Source of the DNA: Arminella tubonensis
Lineage (GTDB): Bacteria; Pseudomonadota; Alphaproteobacteria; Rhizobiales; Rhizobiaceae
Direction of reading: 5' to 3'
Assembly (NCBI RefSeq): GCF_003240585.1
Contig: NZ_PCDP01000033.1
Coordinates: 1 to 64,000 of the forward strand
Length of the DNA stretch: 64,000 nt
A program made the position numbers and the translations under genes. A model generated the notes under the pieces. That model did no database searches. It was not told the DNA's origin and worked only from the letters and a program-made list of their open reading frames with translations. Below are positions 55,775 to 63,243 of this stretch, piece after piece; the first letter of the stretch is position 1, and each line of letters opens with the position of its first letter.

Positions 55775-56705
55775 CGAAGGTCGCTCCGGTTTGTGCATTG
55801 TGAAGAATGACTTGATGATGCGGGCCTTCGCCTGGCACGACAAGCCGGCCGCGATTTTTCAGGAACAGGGCTGCACGATGGATCAGATCGGCATCGAGAA
55901 GGCGTTTCGCCTGTGCCGCGCCCGCAGAAAGTGCCCGATCGATCTCGTCTTCATCCAGGGGGCCGCAATCCACGACGACCATCCGCTCGCCCAGATCGCT
56001 GTCGTCGACAACGTCGGTCGCCCGGGCACGACGGACTTGGCGGTGATCCGGCAGGTCGACGGCGTTGGCCACGATGGTGGCGGCCGCGTCGGCGGCGGCA
56101 GCAGTCGCGGCAATGATGGTGACGCTGTCGGCGATTCCCATCGACAGGCTGCGTCCTCCCCGTCCGCTTGTCGCAATCCCGCGCGAGGGGCTCGTTCCGG
56201 CGATCGCGAAATCGCCGAGCGATACCCCGCTTTCTGAGGCCATGCGGATACGAAATTCGGAAGACTGGTCGATATGCAGCGAGATGTCCCCGCCATTGTT
56301 GACGTAGATTCGTGAGGGACCTTCGCCGGCATCGAAAGCCAAGAGCATCGCAGATATAATCTCATCGGCCACCGCTCCGGCGACCGCTGCCATTGGCGTG
56401 ATGAAGTGGCTCTCGGCAAACGGGCTGACGGCCTGCATCATTCGCATCGCGACCGCCCCGGACGGACGCTTGGCATGCTTGTTGGCGGGAGCCCTCAGCA
56501 AGGCGAGTTCGCCGACAAGCTCTTCGAGAACGGTCTTAAAACGCGTCCGCGCAGCGTCGAAGGCCTTTTTGCGCAGCAACGAACCGTCCAGCCCGGTACG
56601 CACAGCGTCGTCGACGCCGATGATGAGGTCGACAGGGCCGTGCTGCAGATGCAGTCGTCCGTCGGGATTGCCGTCGTCAAGAAACCGTGAAATTGGCCGG
56701 AGCAT
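55767..56705 (-). CDS. UPF0280 family protein (ApbE-like superfamily)
   Basis: A 312-residue protein of the UPF0280 family, which shares its fold with ApbE, the FMN transferase that attaches FMN covalently to Thr of target proteins. Blocks: RFLDDGNPDGRLHLQHGPVDLII, MAAVAGAVADEIISAML, YVNNGGDISLHI, and GIATSGRGGRSLSMGIADSVT, where ApbE also has its flavin-nucleotide-binding GGD. It follows the reductase gene by 12 bp. Function in this family has not been established; covalent flavinylation of the upstream reductase is my inference. Confidence 0.85.
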   Translation of the reverse strand: MLRPISRFLDDGNPDGRLHLQHGPVDLIIGVDDAVRTGLDGSLLRKKAFDAARTRFKTVLEELVGELALLRAPANKHAKRPSGAVAMRMMQAVSPFAESHFITPMAAVAGAVADEIISAMLLAFDAGEGPSRIYVNNGGDISLHIDQSSEFRIRMASESGVSLGDFAIAGTSPSRGIATSGRGGRSLSMGIADSVTIIAATAAAADAAATIVANAVDLPDHRQVRRARATDVVDDSDLGERMVVVDCGPLDEDEIDRALSAGAAQAKRLLDADLIHRAALFLKNRGRLVVPGEGPHHQVILHNAQTGATFDA

Positions 56706-56717
56706 CCGAACCTCCGC

Positions 56718-58211
56718 TCAACCGCCCCAGCGGAAGTTTCGACCTTCGGTCGGCCATGGAGAGCCGCCCATCGGGCTGACGCGACGTTCCGCGACCGCAA
56801 GCGCCTCTTCGATCGGGACCACGGCCTCCATGTGGCCGCCCAGGGCCCGGTAGTCCTCCAGGCGCATGGTGAATTCGATCGGCGCAACGAGCGCGGGCGT
56901 CGGCACGTAGCCGAAAGAGTTGGCCGGCATTTGAGTAACGTCCGCCATGACGGTGATGCCGCCGCCCGGCCAGACATAGGCTGGCGCGCCGCCGCATGAG
57001 ACATAGGTCAGCGCTTCCTTCACCGAACGGGTGAGGCGGACCGGGTTCGTCGTCACGCCGGCCCGCAAGCTTCCGCCGGCCCCGCCGATGAACATGACCG
57101 ATGACAGCGCCGGTTCGCAGTTCTCCGCGATGATCTCGACCGATTCCTGAATGGCAGCGGGCAGCACGGTCTGAATCTCCGGCCGCAGGTTCTCGTCGAG
57201 CACGTAGTAGGCATATTGCTCGCCCGTGGTGGATACCATCAGCATCCGCATGCCGGGCCATGCGGTCTTCGGGTCGAACTCGGAGAGGATGGTCAGAGGA
57301 TCGGCGATGTTGGTGCCGCCCCAGCCGATGCCGGGTTCGGCCACCTGGAAGTAACGGCCCGGCGTGGAGCGACGTCCCTTGATGCGGATTCCGGTCGGCG
57401 GTACGTCGAGCAGCTTGCCTGCCTGATGTTCGGACAGGACGCCTGTGATATGGTCGTCGACGACGACGACCTCGTCGACATGGCCCATCCACTGTTTCGC
57501 AAACATGCCGATCGTCGCCGAGCCACACCCGACGCGCATCCGGCTCTCCGCGGCGCCGTTGATGACCGGCGCCGCGCCCGCCTTGACGGTAAGACTGACG
57601 CCGCCGTCGACCTGCATGTCGACCGCCTCGCCGTTGCAAAGCTTGAGAAGCGTGTCGCAGGTGACCCGGCCTTCCTTCTTCGATCCGCCGGTCAGGTGAT
57701 GCACACCGCCGAGCGAAAGCATCTGGGATCCGTACTCACCTGTTGTTACATGTCCGACAGTCTCGCCGTCGACGCGGATGGCGGATGTTTCCGGCCCAAG
57801 AAAGCGATCGGTGTCGATCTTAACCTTCGCGCCGCAGTAGCTGAAGATGCCTTCGGTGACGACCGTCACCATGTCGACACCGTTTTCCTTCTGCGAGACG
57901 ATAAAGGGGGCAGGCTTGTAATCGGGATATGTTGTTCCGGCTCCAACTGCAGTGACGAAGCGCTTCGTCGATTGGACGAGATCGCCGTCCCATTCCGCCT
58001 CGTCGGGTCTGGCGAGGAATGGAACAATGTTGCCGCCCTCAGATATTGTGTTCTCGATGATTGTGAGTGGATCGACGCGGATGAGGTCTCCACCGACGTT
58101 GGCGTACCTGTCGCAGGCGCCTGCCCGTCCGTCGGCAATGTAGCACATCACGGGACAGGCGTCGCAACGGATCTTGCCGTTGGCGGTGCTCTCGACCTGC
58201 TGTTTCACCAT
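56718..58211 (-). CDS. 6-hydroxynicotinate reductase-like iron-sulphur protein
   Basis: A 497-residue protein resembling proteins annotated as 6-hydroxynicotinate reductase. The N-terminus carries a CX2CX3CX9C cluster (Cys16, 19, 23, 33: CDACPVMC...GAC), a likely [4Fe-4S] site. More cysteines occur in YCGAKV, TCDTLLKLC, VGCGSAT, ENCEPA and SCGGAP, enough for further clusters. The Eubacterium barkeri enzyme of this activity holds Fe-S clusters and covalent flavin and reduces 6-hydroxynicotinate to the tetrahydro-6-oxo compound. CGAACAGGAGAGCGGC precedes ATG 58211. First gene of the minus-strand operon; the actual substrate may be a different N-heterocycle. Confidence 0.8.
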   Translation of the reverse strand: MVKQQVESTANGKIRCDACPVMCYIADGRAGACDRYANVGGDLIRVDPLTIIENTISEGGNIVPFLARPDEAEWDGDLVQSTKRFVTAVGAGTTYPDYKPAPFIVSQKENGVDMVTVVTEGIFSYCGAKVKIDTDRFLGPETSAIRVDGETVGHVTTGEYGSQMLSLGGVHHLTGGSKKEGRVTCDTLLKLCNGEAVDMQVDGGVSLTVKAGAAPVINGAAESRMRVGCGSATIGMFAKQWMGHVDEVVVVDDHITGVLSEHQAGKLLDVPPTGIRIKGRRSTPGRYFQVAEPGIGWGGTNIADPLTILSEFDPKTAWPGMRMLMVSTTGEQYAYYVLDENLRPEIQTVLPAAIQESVEIIAENCEPALSSVMFIGGAGGSLRAGVTTNPVRLTRSVKEALTYVSCGGAPAYVWPGGGITVMADVTQMPANSFGYVPTPALVAPIEFTMRLEDYRALGGHMEAVVPIEEALAVAERRVSPMGGSPWPTEGRNFRWGG

Positions 58212-58290
58212 GCCGCTCTCCTGTTCGTTTAAGCCTGATCTCAGGGCCGTTCAGGTCGGGGCGGTGTTCCGTCCTCGTTCCCCATTCTTG

Positions 58291-58333
58291 TTTGTATGCG
58301 AATGACTATCATCTCTCGAGGAGATGCTGTCAA
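58291..58333 (-). promoter_or_regulatory. Predicted reductase promoter with downstream MarR-type operator
   Basis: Minus strand: TTGACA (58328-58333), 17-bp spacer, GATAGT (58305-58310), then the complement of TTTGTATGCGAA (58291-58302). Spacing and order match the hyuA and fpr promoters. The reductase start codon is 80 bp downstream. Confidence 0.65.
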
Positions 58334-58409
58334 GTTCTCTGGCGGCTGTGGCCGTTGTCCGGGATATAGGCAGGCTGCGGTCCTGCGCCTTGCAATGGAC
58401 CACAGGACG

Positions 58410-58460
58410 TTGAACAATCGCGTCGACAGGGTTAAAGCCTGAACATACGCATGCATACAA
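58410..58460 (+). promoter_or_regulatory. Possible marR promoter with degenerate operator
   Basis: TTGAAC (58410-58415) and TAAAGC (58433-58438) are 17 bp apart. They are followed by CATACGCATGCATAC (58444-58458), whose complement TTGTATGC repeats the left part of the operator at 58291. Weaker match than the other three sites, as often seen for autoregulation. Confidence 0.4.
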
Positions 58461-58481
58461 TTCCTGCACGAGGACGTTTTA

Positions 58482-58928
58482 ATGCAGATTTCCGCTGAAA
58501 CCGGGCATATTGAGGAGACACCTTACCAGGTCGAAAGACAGGTCGGTTTCCTGCTGCGCCAGGCAAACCAGCGGCACGTAGCCATCTTTTCCAATATAAT
58601 CGGCGACAAATTGACGACAACCCAGTGGTCTGCTCTTTCGAAGCTGCAGCAAAACCAGCCGTGCTCGCAGAATCAGTTGGGACGCGAAACGGCGATGGAC
58701 GTCGCGACCATCAAGGGTGTCGTGGATCGTCTGGTAAAGCGCGGGCTGGTGGCGACTGTTCCCGACATGTCCGATGCCAGAAGGGTTGTCCTGTCGCTGA
58801 CGCAGCAGGGGGAAGAGGTGGTCACAGAAAATAGGCAGGCCGCAAGAGCCGCGACGGAAGAGACCCTCTCGCCTTTGACCTCAGGCGAAAGAATGATCTT
58901 CCTCGAACTGCTGCAAAAGCTTTGCTAG
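58482..58928 (+). CDS. MarR-family transcriptional regulator
   Basis: A 148-residue MarR protein. The winged HTH covers SALSKLQQNQPCSQNQLGRETAMDVATIKGVVDRLVKRGLV (residues ~50-90), and the wing has the family DARRVVLSLTQQG motif. GAGGA precedes ATG 58482. It diverges from the reductase operon and is followed by fpr on the same strand. It probably represses the cluster until a heterocyclic acid ligand binds. Confidence 0.9.
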   Translation: MQISAETGHIEETPYQVERQVGFLLRQANQRHVAIFSNIIGDKLTTTQWSALSKLQQNQPCSQNQLGRETAMDVATIKGVVDRLVKRGLVATVPDMSDARRVVLSLTQQGEEVVTENRQAARAATEETLSPLTSGERMIFLELLQKLC

Positions 58929-58979
58929 CTGTCGGCCCGGGCAGGCGCGACGGAAGGCGAACATTCCCGATAAAACGCT

Positions 58980-59022
58980 TTGACTTTTCTCGCCGACACT
59001 GGAATATTCGTTTGTATACGAA
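58980..59022 (+). promoter_or_regulatory. Predicted fpr promoter with downstream MarR-type operator
   Basis: TTGACT (58980-58985), 17-bp spacer, AATATT (59003-59008), then TTTGTATACGAA (59011-59022). The core lies inside a longer inverted repeat ATTCG-N8-CGAAT (59006-59023). Identical 12-mer to the hyuA site. Confidence 0.68.
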
Positions 59023-59048
59023 TGAATATTGTTGGCGAGGGATTTGGT

Positions 59049-59897
59049 ATGAACATGGAAGTGAAGAATTCCACCGTCGAGCATCTGCCCCTTGGGGCCG
59101 GCCTTGCCACAGTCCGCTTTCCCATTCCCGAGAACGTCTTTGCACAGACGGTGACCGAGGTGCGCCATTTTACGGATCGGCTATTCAAGTTCCGGATCAC
59201 GCGGCCACCAGAATTCAGGTTCAGGTCGGGCGAGTTCATCATGATCGGTCTTCCCAACGCGGAGAAGCCGGTCTACCGCGCCTATTCCATCGCCAGTCCT
59301 TTCTGGGATGAAGAAATCGAATTCTACTCGATCAAGGTGCCGGGCGGACCGCTGACCGAGGAGCTTCAGAAAATTGTCCGTGGCGATACGGTGCTTATGC
59401 GCAAGAAGCCGACGGGTACGCTGGTGCTTGATGCGCTCATTCCCGGCAAGCGGCTTTATATGCTGTCTACCGGAACCGGCGTCGCGCCGTTCGCCAGCCT
59501 TATCCGCGATCCGGAAACCTACGAGAAGTTCGAGGAGATCGTTCTCGTCCAGACTTGCCGCGACGTCGACGAATTGACCTATATATCGGACATTGTTGAC
59601 GGATTGCGCGAGGATCCCCTGATCGGAGAACTGGTCGGAGATCGCCTTCGGCTTCATACCACGACGACGCGCGAACCCTTCGCACGGATGGGTCGCATCA
59701 CCGATCTGCTTTCGAGCGGGCGGTTCTTCGCCGACACGGGTCTTCCTCCTATCGATCCCGAGATGGATCGCGCCATGATCTGCGGTTCGATGGAGATGCT
59801 GAAGGATACGAAGGCGGTCCTCCAGTCCTTCGGTCTTGTGGAAGGTGCGAACAACGCGCCGGCGACATTCGTGGTCGAGCGCGCCTTCGTCGGCTAA
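59049..59897 (+). CDS. fpr: Ferredoxin-NADP reductase
   Basis: A 282-residue FAD/NAD(P)-binding reductase: FAD motif VYRAYSIASPFWDEEIEFYSI, NADP-binding MLSTGTGVAPFASLI, and ending MICGSMEMLKDTKAVL...FVVERAFV, the usual C-terminus of bacterial Fpr with a terminal aromatic/Gly region. ATG 59049 has GAGGG upstream; an ATG at 59025 would overlap the operator. Would pass electrons between NADPH and a ferredoxin, a likely donor for the Fe-S reductase. No ferredoxin gene is seen in the window. Confidence 0.88.
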   Translation: MNMEVKNSTVEHLPLGAGLATVRFPIPENVFAQTVTEVRHFTDRLFKFRITRPPEFRFRSGEFIMIGLPNAEKPVYRAYSIASPFWDEEIEFYSIKVPGGPLTEELQKIVRGDTVLMRKKPTGTLVLDALIPGKRLYMLSTGTGVAPFASLIRDPETYEKFEEIVLVQTCRDVDELTYISDIVDGLREDPLIGELVGDRLRLHTTTTREPFARMGRITDLLSSGRFFADTGLPPIDPEMDRAMICGSMEMLKDTKAVLQSFGLVEGANNAPATFVVERAFVG

Positions 59898-59912
59898 TGC
59901 TGAGGCTCGGCT

Positions 59913-60500
59913 TCAGCGCATTCTTGCTGTCAAAGTGGCAGTCGTTGCCAGTTCGATCTGATCCGGCATGCGTGGCAGAACATGTGCAAGGATCTGATCG
60001 TGCGACATGGTCGACGAACTGCCGACCGCGTCGGTCGCGACCACCACATGAAAACCAGCGTCGACGGCATCGAACACGCTTGCCAGCACGCAAACATCAG
60101 TCTCGACGCCGCTGAAAATCAGCGTGTCGACGTTCTCCTGGCGCAGTCTATCGGCAAAGCCCGGAGCACCGAAGATCGAATAGGTGGTTTTCTCAACCAG
60201 GGCACCTTCGGGCGCGATCGCTGCAAGAGGCTCCATCAGATCCTGCATAGCCGGGTCCATCTGATCGGTCGTGAGCATCGACCACCGGCGATAATAGGTC
60301 TCCCAGCTTCCAGGCGCATGCTCGGGCGCGGAAGGCACCATGAACTTCGCAAACAGCGTCTTTCCCGCGTAGAAGTCGCAGAGCTCGAGAATATTGGGCA
60401 ATATCGCTGCCATGACTGGCGTATGCCAGGCGGTCTCTTCGGCAAATAGCCGCTGCATGTCGATCACGATGTGGCGAATGGTCGGGGCTGACGGCACCAT
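59913..60500 (-). CDS. Cysteine hydrolase, isochorismatase-like amidase family
   Basis: A 195-residue protein with the family triad: Asp in HIVIDMQRLF, Lys in EGALVEKTTYSIF and Cys in SGVETDVCVLASVFDA. It lacks the metal-binding DxH pattern of nicotinamidase. It begins one base after the ABC ATPase stop (TGAG-ATG), so it belongs to the importer operon, suggesting an imported amide is hydrolysed to acid plus ammonia. Confidence 0.88.
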   Translation of the reverse strand: MVPSAPTIRHIVIDMQRLFAEETAWHTPVMAAILPNILELCDFYAGKTLFAKFMVPSAPEHAPGSWETYYRRWSMLTTDQMDPAMQDLMEPLAAIAPEGALVEKTTYSIFGAPGFADRLRQENVDTLIFSGVETDVCVLASVFDAVDAGFHVVVATDAVGSSSTMSHDQILAHVLPRMPDQIELATTATLTARMR

Positions 60501-60501
60501 C

Positions 60502-61563
60502 TCAGGTCTCGACGGCTATGGTGTGGGAGGGAGACCAGGAGAGTGTGACTTCAGACCTGCCGGGCAGGATGGTGCCGTCGGTGTTCTGGGCAAACAGCTT
60601 CAATTCGTTCCCGTCCGCTGTCGTCAGAACATAGGTCAGCGCAGCTCCCGCATAGATCACGGTCTGCACGGTCGCCTTCAGGCTGTTGCGCTCCGGATCG
60701 GTAGCCGTGCCTTGCCTGACGACCGCCATCTTTTCAGGCCGCACCGCAAGGGTGGCAGCCGTGCCGATGGTGCCGGTTGGGCCGCTGGAGCGGACCAAAG
60801 TCCCGTCCCCTAGCTTCACCCCACCAGCGACAACCGTTCCGGTCAGGAAATTCGCGTCTCCAAGGAACTGTGCGGCGAACCTCGTCCTCGGCCGCTCGTA
60901 GATCTCGGATGGTGCTCCGATCTGGACAATCCTGCCGCGGTCGAGAATTGCGACGCGGTCGGAAAGCGTCAGGGCCTCTTCCTGGTCGTGGGTCACGAAA
61001 ATGGTCGTCAGCCCGGTTTCTCGCTGGATGCGAAGAAGCTCCACCTGCATTTCCTGCCTCAGACGGCGATCAAGCGCCGATAGGGGTTCGTCGAGCAGAA
61101 GAACGCTTGGCTTGATGACCATAGCGCGCGCCAGTGCCACCCGTTGCTGCTGGCCACCTGAAAGTTGCTTGGGTCTGCGGCTGCCGTATCCTGGTAGCCT
61201 CACCATCTCCAGCGCCTCCTCCACCTGACGCCGTGCGTCCTCGCCCTTTATGCCGCGGCGGGCAAGGCCGAACCCGACATTCTCAGCAACAGTCATGTGC
61301 GGAAACAAGGCATAGTTCTGGAACACCATTCCGATGTTGCGTGCCCAGACAGGCGTGTCGGTCACGTCGCTGCCGCCGATCGATACCGTTCCCATATCCG
61401 GGGCTATGAAGCCAGCGACGATCCGCAGCAGGGTTGTCTTTCCAGAGCCGGAAGGGCCGAGCAGGCTTGTGAACGAGCCCTCAGCAAAGCTTGTGCTGAT
61501 GTCAGACAGCACCGGGGTCTGGCCGTAGGACTTCGCGACCGAAGATACTTCAACGTTTGTCAC
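60502..61563 (-). CDS. Polyamine/opine-type ABC transporter ATPase (PotA-like)
   Basis: A 353-residue ATPase with Walker A GPSGSGKTTLLRIVAG, Q-loop VFQNYALFPHMTV, signature LSGGQQQRVALARA, Walker B LLLDEPLSALD and TOBE-type C-terminus (LAVRPEKMAVV). GTG 61563 overlaps the permease gene by 14 bp; a frame to 61620 is inside that gene. Confidence 0.9.
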   Translation of the reverse strand: MTNVEVSSVAKSYGQTPVLSDISTSFAEGSFTSLLGPSGSGKTTLLRIVAGFIAPDMGTVSIGGSDVTDTPVWARNIGMVFQNYALFPHMTVAENVGFGLARRGIKGEDARRQVEEALEMVRLPGYGSRRPKQLSGGQQQRVALARAMVIKPSVLLLDEPLSALDRRLRQEMQVELLRIQRETGLTTIFVTHDQEEALTLSDRVAILDRGRIVQIGAPSEIYERPRTRFAAQFLGDANFLTGTVVAGGVKLGDGTLVRSSGPTGTIGTAATLAVRPEKMAVVRQGTATDPERNSLKATVQTVIYAGAALTYVLTTADGNELKLFAQNTDGTILPGRSEVTLSWSPSHTIAVET

Positions 61564-62329
61564 TGATGCCTCCCGGGCGGGCGAAGAGAACGAAGACAAG
61601 GATCGAAGCCATGGAGCCAAGCAGCAGAATGGTCGAGATTGCGTTTATCTCCGGAGTGAAACCTTTGCGGATCGCCGAGTAGATCTGGACGGGCAGGGTC
61701 GTGTAGCCCGGCGTTGCCAGAAAATACGAGATCACGAATTGGTCGAGCGAAACGGCGAAGGCGAACAATGCGGCCCCGACGATGCTTGGCGCGAGCAGCG
61801 GCAGCGTCACGGAGAAGAAGGCGTGTAGGGGCGTGGAGCCGAGGCTGATGGCGGCTTCCTCGAGATCTGCCCGGATCGTCTGAAATCCGGTTCCGACGAC
61901 CAGCACCACATAGGGGATTGCCAATGCGACGTGACCGATGATGAGCGCATGCATGCCGCGGCCGATGCCGGTCCAGAAGAAGAAGACGAGCATCGCCGTG
62001 CCGGTTATAAGCCATGGTATCGCAATTGGTGGCAGAAGCAGGAGTTGAAGCAGCGTCTTGCCCTTGAACGTGCGACGGGCAAGGGCGACTGACGCCATCG
62101 TGCCGAGAACCGTAGCCACAACCGCGGTGATGACCGCGATCACGACGCTGTTTATGCCGGAGGTGATCAACTGGTCATTGCCCGCAAGTTCCGAATACCA
62201 TTTCGTCGAGAAGTGAAACGGCAACTCGTAGAGCGAGGATTCGTTGAACCCCATCGCCATCATCACGACGATCGGAAGGTACAGGAAGACCAGGATCAAC
62301 AGCAGGTAGATGCGGGCGAGGGCAGTCAT
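61550..62329 (-). CDS. ABC transporter permease (PotC-like)
   Basis: A 259-residue permease: first helix IYLLLILVFLYLPIVVMMAM, then FNESSLYELPFHFSTKWYSEL typical of PotC, and the EAA loop LEEAAISLGSTPLHAFFSVTLPLLAPS. ATG 62329 overlaps the previous stop as ATGA. Confidence 0.9.
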   Translation of the reverse strand: MTALARIYLLLILVFLYLPIVVMMAMGFNESSLYELPFHFSTKWYSELAGNDQLITSGINSVVIAVITAVVATVLGTMASVALARRTFKGKTLLQLLLLPPIAIPWLITGTAMLVFFFWTGIGRGMHALIIGHVALAIPYVVLVVGTGFQTIRADLEEAAISLGSTPLHAFFSVTLPLLAPSIVGAALFAFAVSLDQFVISYFLATPGYTTLPVQIYSAIRKGFTPEINAISTILLLGSMASILVFVLFARPGGISDKR

Positions 62330-63243
62330 GCTGGTGCCCCCGTGCCGCGCCGAAGCACACCGGAGAAAGTGGCGAAGATCGCAAGGACCACAGCCAGCAT
62401 GGTGAAGGAAAGGGCGGCGCCGAGCGGCCAGTTGAAGGCCTGGGTGAACTGGTCTTCGATGACAGTGCCCATCGTGACCCCGACCCGGCCGCCGAGAATT
62501 CGCGGCTCCATGAACGACCCGATGACGGGTACGAAGGTCAGCACCGATCCGGACACGATGCCTGGCATGGCCATGGGCACAAGTATCCTGAAGAGGATCG
62601 TCCACCAGCGTGCACCAAGGCTCGCGGCCGCTTCGACAATCGCATCGTCGATCGTCACCAGCGCGATGTAGCAGGTCAGGATCATGTAGGGCAGGTAGCC
62701 ATGGACAAGTCCGACGACTATGGCGGGGCGCGTGTAGAGGAATCCGACCGAGCCGGCCTCAGGCGCAAGCCAGTGAACGACGCTGTCGAGGAAACCGCCT
62801 TCGCGCAGGACCATCGTCCAGGAAAAGATGCGGACAAGTCCGTTTGTCCAGAACGGAAGAAGGATCAGTATGAGCAACGTTTCGCGCATGCGATTGGCAG
62901 TCGCGCGAGCAAGCGCAAGGGCGGCGAAGAAGCCGAGAATGGCGCAGGAGATGGTGGTCGCGAACCCGATCAGGAGCGAAGTCCAGGCGATCCCGACGAG
63001 ATAGGGCTGGGTGACAAACGACTTATATTGCTTCAGCGTAAAGACGATCGGCGCGCGTCCCATCGGCGTCGCGTTCATGAAGCTGAACACCAGCATCGTC
63101 AGGAGCGGCAGAAAGACGGCCACGAAAAGCCAGCCGTAGGTCGGCAGCAGAAGGGCGACGGTCGGGAACCAGCCGGGCAGGCGGCCCCGGCCGCGCGCGC
63201 CTTGCAACGCGCTCGCGGCCGTCTGGTTTGCCTCAAGCGGCAT
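62326..63243 (-). CDS. ABC transporter permease (PotB-like)
   Basis: A 305-residue permease with a first helix at TYGWLFVAVFLPLLTMLVFSF and the EAA loop VEAAASLGARWWTILFRILVPMAMPG. The ATG overlaps the binding-protein stop by 11 bp. Confidence 0.9.
   Translation of the reverse strand: MPLEANQTAASALQGARGRGRLPGWFPTVALLLPTYGWLFVAVFLPLLTMLVFSFMNATPMGRAPIVFTLKQYKSFVTQPYLVGIAWTSLLIGFATTISCAILGFFAALALARATANRMRETLLILILLPFWTNGLVRIFSWTMVLREGGFLDSVVHWLAPEAGSVGFLYTRPAIVVGLVHGYLPYMILTCYIALVTIDDAIVEAAASLGARWWTILFRILVPMAMPGIVSGSVLTFVPVIGSFMEPRILGGRVGVTMGTVIEDQFTQAFNWPLGAALSFTMLAVVLAIFATFSGVLRRGTGAPA

Noticed and set aside
59913..60500. Nicotinamidase (PncA) identity for the cysteine hydrolase
   Set aside because: The Asp-Lys-Cys triad is present, but the metal-binding DxH pattern and second His of PncA are not visible, so only the broader family is assigned.
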